Source: Paenarthrobacter sp. PH39-S1 (GTDB lineage: Bacteria; Actinomycetota; Actinomycetes; Actinomycetales; Micrococcaceae). From it: a DNA stretch of 36,506 bases. Location of the stretch: NCBI RefSeq assembly GCF_030063245.1, contig NZ_JASISR010000036.1:1-36506 (forward strand), read 5' to 3'. The notes beneath the pieces were generated by a model that was given only the letters and a program-made list of their open reading frames with translations, was not told the origin of the DNA and made no database searches. Within the stretch, counting starts at the first letter, position 1, and the number at the start of each line of letters is the position of its first letter. Positions 17,506 to 25,085 of this stretch are shown one piece after another. The translations under genes and the position numbers were made by a program.

Positions 17506-18345
17506 CTAGGTTTCCCAGTAGCGTTTCGGCGTCATGCCGTACAGGGATCCGTGGGGCCGTTCATGATTGTAGATAGCTTTCCATTCCTCGGCCAAATACT
17601 TCGCTTCGGCCATGATGTCCATGATTTCTCCGGAGAGTTGTTCCCTTCTGAATTGGGCGTTGAAGGATTCGATGAAGCCGTTCTGCCAGGGTGATCCCGG
17701 GTCGATGAAGGCGGTTTCATCGCCGGCGGTGTTGCACCAGTCGATCAATGCCGCGGCGGTGCATTCCGGCCCGTTGTCGCAACCGAAGTAGGCCGGGGCG
17801 GTGCCGGTTTTAGCGATGATGTTCTCCAGCACCGCGACCACGTCAGCAGCTTTGAAAGATCGGCGAGGGATGATGGCCAGCGCGGTGCGCGTGTATTCGT
17901 CGATGACGTTGAAGAACCGGCTATGCCGGCCGCAGGAAGTCACGTCGGACTGGACGTCGAAACTGACCACGTGCATCGGGTACTCGGCTGTGAGGCGTTT
18001 GGGTTCCCCGGCGCCGGGCCCGGTGCGGCGTTTCTTCCGCGCCTTGGCTTTGCAGACCAGGCCTTCGTCGCGCCAGAGCCGGCGCACCCGTTTCCCGTTC
18101 AGCGCCACGCCGTCCCACTCAGGTTGGGCCAGAGCAGGTGCCAGCGGGCTTTCCGCCAGCCCCAGACCGGGTGCTGCCCGGCGACGGCGCGCAAGGCCGC
18201 GCGGAGCGGGGCTTCCTCGAGAGCTATGTCGGGTTTCTCCTTGCGGAACGCCCGACCGGTTCTGGCCCAGGACGTTACAGGTGAAGCGTTCGGAAGCCCC
18301 GAACTTCTCCACCGCCATGCGCACGGCACGGCGGCGTGGTTCGGG
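17506..18345 (-). pseudogene. IS3-family transposase OrfB with two compensating frameshifts
   Basis: DDE integrase-type transposase subunit. Catalytic residues are visible: Asp in SFDVQSDVT, Asp in GCDNGPE and Glu in GFIESFNAQFRRE. The C-terminus ends MTPKRYWET. Between about 18253 and 18135 the protein continues in another frame (RAALRAVAGQHPVWGWRKAR), so one base was gained at the CCC run 18251-18253 and one lost near 18135. The total frame is restored but about 40 residues of the HTH_21-like region are scrambled. The frame begins just before the orfA stop, consistent with programmed -1 frameshifting at the A-rich stretch GGGAAAATTC. Confidence 0.8.
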
Positions 18346-18347
18346 GC

Positions 18348-18624
18348 TCAGAATTTTCCCTTGGCCACCTCGTTGAGGATGTCGATGGCCAATTCCTTCT
18401 CGGCCAGCAGTCGCTTGAGCCTGGCGTTCTCCTTCTCCAGCTCCATGGTCCGTTTGGACGCCTCGGCGTTCTTCTCGGACCCGTACTGGTTCAGCCAGCG
18501 GTACCAGGTCGCTTCGGTGACCTGGAGCTCCTTAACGACCTCGACAATCGGGCGTCCGTCATTGAGCATTCTGGCCTTGCCGGACTTTGGCGATGACCTG
18601 CTCGGAGGTGTGTCTGCGTGCCAT
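18348..18624 (-). pseudogene. IS3-family transposase OrfA with N-terminal frameshift
   Basis: The natural start is ATG at 18624 (MARRHTSEQVIAKVR). After CGG an extra base at about 18578-18582 shifts the frame. The rest of the protein, KARMLNDGRPIVEVVKELQV, then TWYRWLNQYG and a leucine-zipper region (ELEKENARLKRLLAEKELAI), lies in the next frame to 18348. OrfA normally supplies the HTH that binds the terminal repeats and pairs with OrfB by frameshift fusion. As it stands, no full-length OrfA can be made. Confidence 0.8.
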
Positions 18625-18742
18625 GATTCGTGAATTTCCTCCTGTGTCCATTCTCGGACACAAAACTCACACAAACACTGGACTCCTACTCGGGGACTCA
18701 ACCATTGCCTTTCCCTGCGCCTTTTGCCGCTATTGTGAGGGC

Positions 18743-19624
18743 ATGGCGAAGGATTACCGGGACTACGAAAATGGCATAGCGGATGTCGTCGAGTTTCTCG
18801 TGAGAGGCCGGGCCACAGTCTCCCGTGACGTGTACCTGCAAGGTCACCAGTCGAATAATCGTCGCCAAATAGATGTCTTGGTGGAGGGCCACCAGTTTGG
18901 CATCAACCGTACGAAGCTCATCATCGACTGTAAGAACTATGCCAAGGCCCTGGATGTTAACGCGGTCGGGACCTTCGCCAGTATGGTCCAGGACGTAGGC
19001 GCTGAAGCGGGATGGCTTGTCACCACGATGGGCTACTCAGAAGCGGCGGCGAATTTTATTGAATCACGTCGGGGACTCAGGGTTCACGTAATGCCATTAC
19101 AGGAGCTCTTGAAGTGGAGACCGAAGGGAACAAGGTCGGTTCTTTATGCTTTCAAATCCGAATCAGCGCGTCGACTCGCCACCGATGCTGTTCGGAAGAA
19201 GGGATTTCGGGCCCGAGCAGCTTCCCCAGGCGAGCTAACGGATCCCGACCCCACAGACCTGTTACTGGAGGTTTTCCGCTACTACAAGCCGCCAGAAGAC
19301 GGCGACATCCTGGCAGTTACAGAGAAGGCCATAAGGGATGCTGGCGCAAATGAATTCAGAAACCTGAGCACCAGCGTCGTCATAGGTGGGGGTACACCTG
19401 GGCATCGCTGGCTACCTTTGACAATCAAGGGCCACCCAACGGAAATAAAACTGAATGTGGCCAACGATGCTGATGCTCGCGAGCAGATCAAAGAATTTGC
19501 AACTCATGGCATCCTCAAGCAATTGAGCCTGACAATCCCCGACCTGACCATCGATGATCTGGACATTGAACGCCCCGATGTCTGGCCGGTGCCAGGTCTA
19601 TTCCCGGAGCAGCTGGGGCTGTAG
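18743..19624 (+). CDS. Mrr-like (PD-D/ExK) restriction-endonuclease-fold protein
   Basis: 293 residues. The N-terminal half matches the Mrr_cat/RecB-like nuclease fold: an early acidic helix (YENGIADVVEFLV), RRQIDVLVEG with the metal Asp44, then KLIIDCKNYAK, giving the D-Xn-(D/E)xK pair Asp62/Lys64. A Rossmann-like tail follows (GWLVTTMGYSEAAANFIE). The C-terminal 170 residues are unrecognised. The ATG at 18743 has GAGGG just upstream. A longer in-frame reading would begin inside the IS3 element. No methyltransferase or specificity gene is adjacent, which fits a type IV (modification-dependent) or orphan nuclease. The IS3 end is only 76 bp upstream and may have replaced the native promoter. 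Confidence 0.75.
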   Translation: MAKDYRDYENGIADVVEFLVRGRATVSRDVYLQGHQSNNRRQIDVLVEGHQFGINRTKLIIDCKNYAKALDVNAVGTFASMVQDVGAEAGWLVTTMGYSEAAANFIESRRGLRVHVMPLQELLKWRPKGTRSVLYAFKSESARRLATDAVRKKGFRARAASPGELTDPDPTDLLLEVFRYYKPPEDGDILAVTEKAIRDAGANEFRNLSTSVVIGGGTPGHRWLPLTIKGHPTEIKLNVANDADAREQIKEFATHGILKQLSLTIPDLTIDDLDIERPDVWPVPGLFPEQLGL

Positions 19625-20260
19625 CAGGCCCTCCGGGGGAGCGCGTCGCATACCTCCGCCCACATAAAGTCCGTGGAACCTAGCTCGATCCGAAATCAAC
19701 TTTCGCCACCGACCCGACATCGCACCGGATGACGGTCCTGCACGACGAAGGCCTGTACCGGCATCTGCGCTTTGCTAACCCGGGGCAGCTCGACCTAGCG
19801 GTACATGTTCCGGTTTCTTGCCTGGACATTGGCCGTCCGGTAAGAACAAGATCGGCCGCCCTGGCGCTGGCCAGGCACCGGGTGACCGAGAGAAGTGCGG
19901 ACTTGCTGGCGGAGTGGGCCCCGACCTTCATGGAGGATTCAAAACACTGGCTAGTTTCTGAGGGGCGCTTCGCTCCGCCGTGAGGACGGAAAATTTGTCC
20001 GCGTCACGTCTGTTGCCGGGATTTCTGGTGCTGACAGACGCTCTGGGGAGAGACTTGATGTGTGTGTTTCGGTCGACCCCGATTCGTCTATGGTGCCGGT
20101 GAGCCTGTTGGCTAGTTTGGTGGTGGACGGCACAGCTTTGTTGTCCGCGGGACCGTGGATTGTTGCCTTGAGCACGAATGTCAGATTTGTTGTTTTATCC
20201 GCCTTCCCCGGAACGCATGCACCTTGATTCCTGCAGGACGACTGGGAAGGGTGATCCGAG
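19625..20260. other. Gene-poor stretch before the IS110-type transposase
   Basis: No convincing gene is seen. A short piece at 19729-19785 translates as TVLHDEGLYRHLRFANPG, which resembles the N-terminal part of an actinophage/plasmid hypothetical protein; the match ends at about 19785, so it may be a relic. The last roughly 270 bp (19990-20260), directly upstream of the transposase, are non-coding and would contain the left end and any element-encoded guide RNA of the IS110-type element. Confidence 0.4.
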
Positions 20261-21504
20261 ATGGAAGTGATGCACCCGCGGTGCGCGGGTATTGATATTT
20301 CGAAGAAGGATGCGAAGGTCTGTGTCCGTGTCCAGGGGCGGGGGGCCAGGGCAACCGCGTCGACGGTCACCACGTGGGGTGCGATGACCGGACAGAACTG
20401 GACCTGAAGGAACACCTGCTCAAGGAGCAGGTCAGTCTGGTGGTGATGGAAGCGACCAGTGATTACTGGCGTCCCTTCTACTACCTGCTTGAGGACGAGG
20501 GATTGAACGTCATCCTGGTCAACGCCCGTGATGCCAGAAACGTCCCGGGCCGTAAAACCGATGTCTCCGACGCTGCCTGGCTCGCGGATCTGGGCGCCCA
20601 CGGGCTGTTCCGAGCCTCGTTCGTGCCCCCGCCGCCGATCCGTGAACTGCGCGACCTGACCCGGGCCAGGACGATCATCACCCGGGAACGGACCCGGGAG
20701 ATCCAGCGCCTGGAGAAACTCCTCGAGGACGCCTGCATCAAGCTCTCCTCGGTGGCCTCGGACATCACCGGGGTCTCGGGACGGCTGATGCTGAAGGCAC
20801 TGATCGAGGGGCAACAGGACCCGGTGGTCCTGGCAAACCTCGCCCAGCGCAGGATGCGGTCAAAAATCCCCGAGCTCACCGACGCGCTCACTGGCCGGTT
20901 CAGCAGCCACCACCGCTACATGGCGGAACTTTATCTGCACCGGGTCGACGCCCACACCGCCGATATCGAGGACCTCAGTGCCAGGATCGAGGCGGCGATG
21001 GAGCCCTTTCGTCTCGCCCGGGAGCTCCTGATCAGCATCCCGGGATTCAGCACCACCGTCGCGGAGGTCTTCATCGCCGAAACAGGTGCCGACATGACCG
21101 TGTTCCCCACGGCCGGGCACCTGGCGTCCTGGGCCGGCACCTCTCCGGGATCCAACGAATCCGCCGGACGGGTTAAATCCGCCAAAACACGCCCCGGCAA
21201 CCGCTACCTCAAAGGAGCCCTCGGTATCGCCGCGCTCTCGGCAGCACGCTCAAAGAACACCTACTTCACCGCGAAATACTCCCGCCTCACCGCCCGGCGC
21301 GGGCCGTCCAAAGCACTCGTCGCGATCGAACACGCCATGCTCACCGCAGCCTGGCACATGCTCACTACCGGCGAACTCTACAAAGACCCCGGAGCCGACT
21401 ACTTCACACGAAAGACACCAGCCAAAACCAAGACCCGCGCCATCAAACAGCTCGAATCCCTCGGCTACCAAGTCACCCTCGAGCCCCTGCAACAGACCGG
21501 ATAA
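20261..21504 (+). pseudogene. IS110-family transposase with one frameshift
   Basis: Two frames together give a full IS110-type recombinase of about 414 residues. The first frame starts at ATG 20261 with MEVMHPRCAGIDISKKDAK, including the first Asp of the RuvC-like DEDD site. It runs to about 20395, where one missing base shifts it into the frame that continues to 21504. That part has VVMEATSDYWRPFYYLLEDE (Glu), NARDARNVPGRKTDVSDAAW (the two Asp residues), and the C-terminal Tnp_20 domain with IPGFSTTVAEVFIAETGAD and SPGSNESAGRVKS, which holds the catalytic Ser. A downstream GTG at 20374 could start a product lacking the first Asp. The element's exact ends are not determined. Confidence 0.85.
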
Positions 21505-21695
21505 CCCAGCCTCACGATGTTGACCCCTCAGATCACCCACTGACACGGACAACGTCACCGCAATTTTCATGTCAGGATTGATCAGCGGAACCTTTGACGG
21601 CCAAGGGGAACTCCGATGGAAACCTGCTGGACGTTATAGGGGATTTGAAGTGCTGAGACGGTCAGAGTTGCGGCTTCTTCCATTCGTCCGGGAAT
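21505..21695. other. Non-coding stretch after the IS110-type transposase
   Basis: No gene is recognised. It should include the right end of the IS110-type element. The segment around 21571-21650 (TCAGGATTGATCAGCGG and onward) reads like the terminal DNA of another insertion sequence, perhaps IS21-type, but no coding part of one follows. Confidence 0.3.
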
Positions 21696-21730
21696 GTTGT
21701 AGTCTTACAACGTGTTACCTAGTAGGTAAC
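21696..21730. promoter_or_regulatory. Two palindromes in the toxin-antitoxin promoter
   Basis: GTTGTA-GTCT-TACAAC (21696-21711) and GTTACCTA-G-TAGGTAAC (21714-21730) are both perfect inverted repeats. They lie side by side and end two bases before the toxin ATG at 21733. This is the usual place for autoregulatory operators bound by an XRE-type antitoxin alone or with its toxin. Confidence 0.65.
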
Positions 21731-21732
21731 GG

Positions 21733-22029
21733 ATGGGGATGAAGGTTTACTCATCCAACAAGAAGCTCGCCAAGGCTGCCGCAAGCGCAGCCGAAGCGAA
21801 ACGGCTGTATGGGGCGGATGTGGGGAAAGCACTTGGACTTCGCATAAAACAGCTGCAGGCCGCCAGAATGATCTCTGATCTGACAGGCTCTACAGGCAAA
21901 TGGGCTCCTAAGAAACACAATCTCAAGGGGATATACGCTGCGCACGTCACCCCGAACTACCGGCTGCTGGTCGAGTTCAACGACGACGAGACCGTTGCCA
22001 ATCTAATCGACATCGTTGACTACCACTGA
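21733..22029 (+). CDS. RelE/HigB-like toxin of a type II toxin-antitoxin system
   Basis: 98 residues of the RelE/ParE/HigB superfamily (plasmid maintenance killer type). It has two N-terminal helices (LAKAAASAAEAKRLYG, VGKALGLRIKQLQAARM), the central GKWAPKKHNLKGIYAAHV, then YRLLVEFNDDETVANLIDIV, which forms the terminal beta strands. Members are usually ribosome-dependent mRNA endonucleases. The ATG at 21733 follows AGGTAACGG; a second ATG two codons later is an alternative. It lies 12 bp upstream of an XRE-type antitoxin gene, the toxin-first order of HigBA. It appears intact. Confidence 0.85.
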   Translation: MGMKVYSSNKKLAKAAASAAEAKRLYGADVGKALGLRIKQLQAARMISDLTGSTGKWAPKKHNLKGIYAAHVTPNYRLLVEFNDDETVANLIDIVDYH

Positions 22030-22041
22030 GAGGGGACGGCC

Positions 22042-23127
22042 GTGACTGAAATTATTGAAATTGAGACGGACTTTGCTGTCCCGGCAGGGGAGTACATCCA
22101 GGAGTGGCTGGAGGAGAACAACTGGACTCAGGCACGTCTCGCCCGTGCTGTGGGCGTCACGCCCAAGCATGTCAGCAAGCTGATCTCCGGCGCCCGCCTT
22201 ACTCACGAGGTGGCCATCCAACTGGAACTTGTTACTGGCGTCGCTGCCAGGATCTGGATGGGCTACGAGAACACCTACCGGGAAGACGTTGCGCGGCTGG
22301 CACTGCGGCACACGCTTGAAGAGCACGTCGAAGTTGCGCGCGCATTCCCCTTGAAAGACATGCGCACGCGCGGACTCATCACGGGAAACCTCCGGAAGCC
22401 GGGGGAGGTCCTGATGGAGTTGATGGCCTTCTTCCGGGTTGGCAGCCTGGACGGGCTGAGCGCACGGACGCAGCCCGTTCCTGCCTTTCGCCAGGCCTTA
22501 GCGCATCGTGTAGATCCTGGAGCCGTCCAAGTATGGTTGCGGTTGATCGAGATGGAACTTGAGCAGACTGAGCCTCTTGACTTCCCCTTCGACCGCGACA
22601 TGCTCGAAGCGGTAATTCCCGACATTCGCAAGCTTTCAGCCGATTACCCGGAGGACTTTGGCGCAAGATTGGTGCACCTCATCTCTTCGGCTGGCGTCCG
22701 CCTGCTCTACATCAATGACGTGCCTGGCGCGCGCGTGCACGGTTGTACGCAATGGTTCGAGGGAACTCCCGTTATCACACTGAGTACCCGCGGAAAGGAC
22801 GACGGTAAGTTCTGGTTTACGCTCTTCCATGAGATAGGACATGTCCTTCGCCATGCGGGAAATCAGATGTTTGTCCATGCCGATTCAGGCAAGAGAACCC
22901 CGCTAGAGGATGAGGCTGATGAGTTCGCCCGGGACACCCTGATCCCGCCCAGGTTTCTCCCCGAACTGCGGTCCCTGAAGTCCAAGACCAATGTTCGAGC
23001 ATTCGCGCATAAAATTGGAACTTGCCCAGGGGTGGTCGTGGGAAGAATGCACCGCGAGCGTGTATGGGACTTCAGCTACGGGCACGACCTTTTCCAGAAG
23101 CTTGAAATTAGCGACGACGAGGGCTAA
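22042..23127 (+). CDS. HigA-type XRE antitoxin fused to an ImmA/IrrE metallopeptidase domain
   Basis: 361 residues. The N-terminal XRE/HigA HTH is at about 27-65 (TQARLARAVGVTPKHVSKLI, ARLTHEVAIQLELVTGVAAR). A middle helical region follows. The C-terminal ImmA/IrrE-like domain has the zinc motif HEIGH at 263-267 and a downstream acidic ligand region LEDEADEFARDTLIPP (288-303). HigA antitoxins are normally about 100 residues; the extra 260 make this a transcription factor joined to a protease. The GTG start has AGAGGGGACG upstream, 12 bp after the toxin stop. It should neutralise the toxin and repress the operon. Whether the peptidase cleaves itself, the toxin or another regulator is unknown. 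Confidence 0.85.
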   Translation: MTEIIEIETDFAVPAGEYIQEWLEENNWTQARLARAVGVTPKHVSKLISGARLTHEVAIQLELVTGVAARIWMGYENTYREDVARLALRHTLEEHVEVARAFPLKDMRTRGLITGNLRKPGEVLMELMAFFRVGSLDGLSARTQPVPAFRQALAHRVDPGAVQVWLRLIEMELEQTEPLDFPFDRDMLEAVIPDIRKLSADYPEDFGARLVHLISSAGVRLLYINDVPGARVHGCTQWFEGTPVITLSTRGKDDGKFWFTLFHEIGHVLRHAGNQMFVHADSGKRTPLEDEADEFARDTLIPPRFLPELRSLKSKTNVRAFAHKIGTCPGVVVGRMHRERVWDFSYGHDLFQKLEISDDEG

Positions 23128-23182
23128 CCGAAGGTCTGACATGCCAGTACGCTGGCCTTAGCAAAGGCGTTCGCCTTGCCGT

Positions 23183-23374
23183 TCACTTACTGGCGCATCG
23201 TCCGTGACCGGTGCCGGAACGGGTCCGCCTCCGGTTATATTGACGCCTAGACTCAGCGAGCCAGGGTTGGTGGACGGATGTTGACCATGTTAACGACATG
23301 CGGGGTGGAGGTCCGCAATGTGAATTCTGCTCGCCCGTCGCGGTGGCGGCTCCGATGATTGTTAAAATACTCAT
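23183..23374 (-). CDS. Small hypothetical protein with a strong ribosome binding site
   Basis: A 63-residue frame starting at ATG 23374 with GAGGAGGGTAGC just before it, an unusually good Shine-Dalgarno for this region. The N-terminus is mildly hydrophobic (MSILTIIGAATATG); the rest is Arg- and Ser-rich, ending GTGHGRCASK. No domain is recognised. It may be a real small gene, the head of a truncated one, or chance. It converges with the antitoxin gene. Confidence 0.3.
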   Translation of the reverse strand: MSILTIIGAATATGEQNSHCGPPPRMSLTWSTSVHQPWLAESRRQYNRRRTRSGTGHGRCASK

Positions 23375-23639
23375 TGCTACCCTCCTCATCCGGACACCTT
23401 CAGCCTATGCCGCAGAGCAGTAGGAATGCCACAAGTATTCCGCAAAGAAGCGGAAGGCGCCCCGCGGTCTACACCTACGAGCCAGACCCACTGAACGCAC
23501 TAACCGTATCGGCCACAGCAGCGCCACACAGGCTTCTCTTGGACCAAGTCGTACCATCCTTCGTGCAGCCGGGTAAGCGGATTGCTTTTCATATTCTGGA
23601 AGCTACCGAGAGACTCCGATCTACCCCCAAAAATGGGGC

Positions 23640-23701
23640 TGTGCACAATGTGCACACTTTTGCCGTCGGACTGGGTCGTACCGGTGCCGGACTGGGTCGG
23701 A
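23640..23701 (+). repeat. 62-bp direct repeat, copy 1
   Basis: Begins with TGTGCACA-A-TGTGCACA, two copies of a self-palindromic octamer, followed by two copies of CGGACTGGGTCG 21 bp apart (23667-23678 and 23688-23699). It matches 35240-35301 at 54 of 62 positions without gaps and in the same orientation. It ends 47 bp before the tRNA 3' end. Function unknown: an integrase arm site, an element end or a dispersed genomic repeat are all possible. Confidence 0.75.
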
Positions 23702-23748
23702 TTCGGCATGTTTCCGGGACTTCCCTATGTTTACAGGCGCAGGAAGCC

Positions 23749-23771
23749 GGTTCGAGTCCCACCTCGGGCAC
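23749..23771 (+). pseudogene. 3' end of a tRNA gene, probably tRNA-Leu (attachment-site remnant)
   Basis: GGTTCGAGTCCCAC plus CTCGGGCAC is a T-loop, the 3' half of the T-stem and an acceptor 3' strand. A CTCGGGC acceptor strand pairs with GCCCGAG, the usual 5' end of actinobacterial tRNA-Leu. The sequence upstream (AGGCGCAGGAAGCC) does not complete the T-stem or give a cloverleaf. Only the 3' end is present, as at the att site left when an element integrates into a tRNA 3' end. Confidence 0.6.
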
Positions 23772-23826
23772 GTGTTTTCCCTGCTCAGGGGCTTGTGGGC
23801 CTCTGAGTGTGGACAAGTTGTTCACG

Positions 23827-23851
23827 TTTGGCCCCTTCGGGGGACTTTTTT
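23827..23851 (+). terminator. Intrinsic terminator downstream of the tRNA 3' end
   Basis: CCCC-TTCG-GGGG stem with a UUCG-type tetraloop (23832-23843), followed by AC and six T residues (23846-23851). The layout fits a factor-independent terminator, probably the natural terminator of the tRNA gene whose 3' end lies 55 bp upstream. Confidence 0.7.
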
Positions 23852-24185
23852 GTTGGTGGCCAGGTGCTTCCTTCCTCCTCTATTTGGTCATCGGTTTGTG
23901 GATACTTCTTCATGGTCCGTCCTGGGCCGCACAACATGATGTAAGGGATTTCGACTCGATGTCGTGGGGGAGGCTGCTGGGTTGGTTCCTCACGTGTATT
24001 CATTGTCGTCGTGTTGGATCACGACATGACGGATCAATTAGACGCCGGGATGGCATCGGTTTCCGGTCCGGGTGGCGGCCAAAGCGCGAGCGAGCAATCC
24101 TGAGTCTCTCCACACGCCGTTTAGGGCCCGTTCGTGACGTGTAAGGACAGCGCGCGGGTTGCGGCGACTTGCCTTGGTTGTCGCG

Positions 24186-24204
24186 TGGTACTGGTTTGGT
24201 ACCA
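24186..24204. promoter_or_regulatory. Candidate operator of the RHH-Doc module
   Basis: TGGTAC-TGGTTTG-GTACCA is a perfect 6-bp inverted repeat ending seven bases before the antitoxin ATG. Ribbon-helix-helix antitoxins bind such short palindromes to autorepress. Confidence 0.5.
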
Positions 24205-24211
24205 TGTGTTC

Positions 24212-24418
24212 ATGGCTATGAATTTGCGCGTCCCCGAGGATCTGGATCGTCGCTTGGATCAGCTCGCTGCTGAGGAACATACCTCGAAGTCTGCGTTGTT
24301 GCTCCAGGGTGCAGAGTTGGTGCTGCAGCGTCACCGGAGCAGCCGTGAGATTAATGAGGGGCTGGATTTCGTGATGAGCCATGACGCAGATCTATTGACG
24401 CGCCTTGAGGATGCATGA
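24212..24418 (+). CDS. Ribbon-helix-helix (CopG/Arc-type) antitoxin
   Basis: 68 residues. MAMNLRVPEDLDRRLDQLAA is the beta strand plus first helix of an RHH domain, followed by EEHTSKSALLLQGAELVLQR (second helix) and an acidic C-terminal tail for toxin binding. The ATG at 24212 is preferred over an in-frame start 78 bp upstream because the domain begins there and the candidate operator lies in between. Its TGA overlaps the next ATG (ATGA), so it is co-translated with the Doc-type toxin. Its role is probably to neutralise Doc and repress the promoter. Confidence 0.85.
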   Translation: MAMNLRVPEDLDRRLDQLAAEEHTSKSALLLQGAELVLQRHRSSREINEGLDFVMSHDADLLTRLEDA

Positions 24419-24783
24419 CCGGCTACCTCGAGATTGAGGACGCGCTGCAGGTCGTGGACAGATACGGGTTTCACATCCGCGATATCGGCCTCCTCGCCTC
24501 GGCGCTGGCCCGGCCGGCAACAACGGTGGTGGGTGTGGAGGCCTATCCGCGGCTGGCGATGAAGGTTGCTGCTTTGATGGAGTCGGTGGCGCGGTTCCAC
24601 CCGCTGATTGATGGCAACAAGCGGACTGCGTGGACGCTGATGGCTTTGATGCTCTGGATCAACGGCTACAGGCATGACTTCAGCACCGATGCGGCGTTCG
24701 ATCTCGTCGTGGGTGTGGCGGCCGGCGACGTCTCGCTGGAGGACAGTGCGGGGATGATTGCCTCGCATCTCGTAAGACGTTAG
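24415..24783 (+). CDS. doc: Fic/Doc-family toxin (death on curing)
   Basis: 122 residues, the size of Doc toxins. The Fic-fold active-site motif is intact as HPLIDGNKRT (His62 to Thr71). Upstream helices include IRDIGLLASALARPATTVVG, and the final helix is DSAGMIASHLVRR. Doc proteins phosphorylate EF-Tu; AMP transfer is the activity of other Fic proteins. The start overlaps the antitoxin stop. Both genes are intact in a region where most longer genes are broken. Confidence 0.88.
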   Translation: MTGYLEIEDALQVVDRYGFHIRDIGLLASALARPATTVVGVEAYPRLAMKVAALMESVARFHPLIDGNKRTAWTLMALMLWINGYRHDFSTDAAFDLVVGVAAGDVSLEDSAGMIASHLVRR

Positions 24784-25085
24784 CCACGGCATTCTGTCGA
24801 GTGGTCGTTGGTTGGCTGCGGGGATGGTTACCGACCGTTGGCAAATCTGGCTTATCGCGGCGTGCCGAAGGTGTGAGCGTGTGAAGGAGCGGATGTAAGT
24901 TGTGAGCACATTTATCCTTGATGCCTGGGGCCCGGCCTTTGAGTTGGCTGAGACCCGAGTGAGGTCCTCCGAGATGTGGACGGAGACGTCATCGCCTTTC
25001 TCCATCTATTCCTTGGCAAATTTGGGATCGCTGGCAGGCTATTTTCCGGCCCGACTGCCAGGACCTGCAACCCGGCGCTGGTCGG
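24784..25085. other. Intergenic stretch with no supported gene
   Basis: Between doc and the convergent response-regulator gene. A GTG-started frame from 24902 (MSTFILDAWGPAFELAETRV) runs into the antisense of the regulator gene and has no recognised domain. It may be a relic of about 40 codons, but there is no support. Confidence 0.3.

Larger units (their letters stand above)
17388..18667 (-). mobile_element. IS3-family insertion sequence, decayed
   Basis: About 1.28 kb, a normal IS3 size, bounded by a 9-bp terminal match: AGTTTTGTG at 17388-17396 and its complement CACAAAACT at 18659-18667. It carries orfA and orfB on the minus strand in -1 relation. A perfect hairpin ACGACGGT-GTCAT-ACCGTCGT (17412-17432) sits near the left end beyond orfB. 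TGTGTCC-ATTCTC-GGACACA (18643-18662) sits at the right end before orfA. No clear target duplication is seen and the exact termini are uncertain by a few bases. Frameshifts in both ORFs make self-transposition unlikely. 17271-17387 shows no gene. Confidence 0.75.
23128..24211. other. About 1.1 kb without a confident gene, holding a repeat, a tRNA 3' end and a terminator
   Basis: A minus-strand small ORF (23374 to 23183, 63 codons, MSILTIIGAATATGEQ) has a strong GAGGAGG ribosome site but no recognised family. The segment also contains the first 62-bp direct repeat (23640-23701), a tRNA 3' end (23749-23771), a terminator (23827-23851) and the RHH operator near 24186. The remainder shows no coding evidence. 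A minus-strand reading frame across the repeat and tRNA piece is an artefact. Confidence 0.5.

Noticed and set aside
19951-20814. Minus-strand frame of 287 codons across the IS110-type region
   Set aside because: Antisense to a clear IS110-type transposase; low-complexity translation and no ribosome site.
23640-23701. Repeat as part of a CRISPR array
   Set aside because: Only two 62-bp copies 11.6 kb apart, with no regular spacers; internal CGGACTGGGTCG repetition is limited to two units.
23589-23825. Minus-strand small protein beginning near the tRNA 3' end
   Set aside because: Its translation is a read-through of repeat copy 1 and the tRNA T-arm, a familiar annotation artefact. The similar translation at 35042-35314 reflects the DNA repeat, not a protein family.
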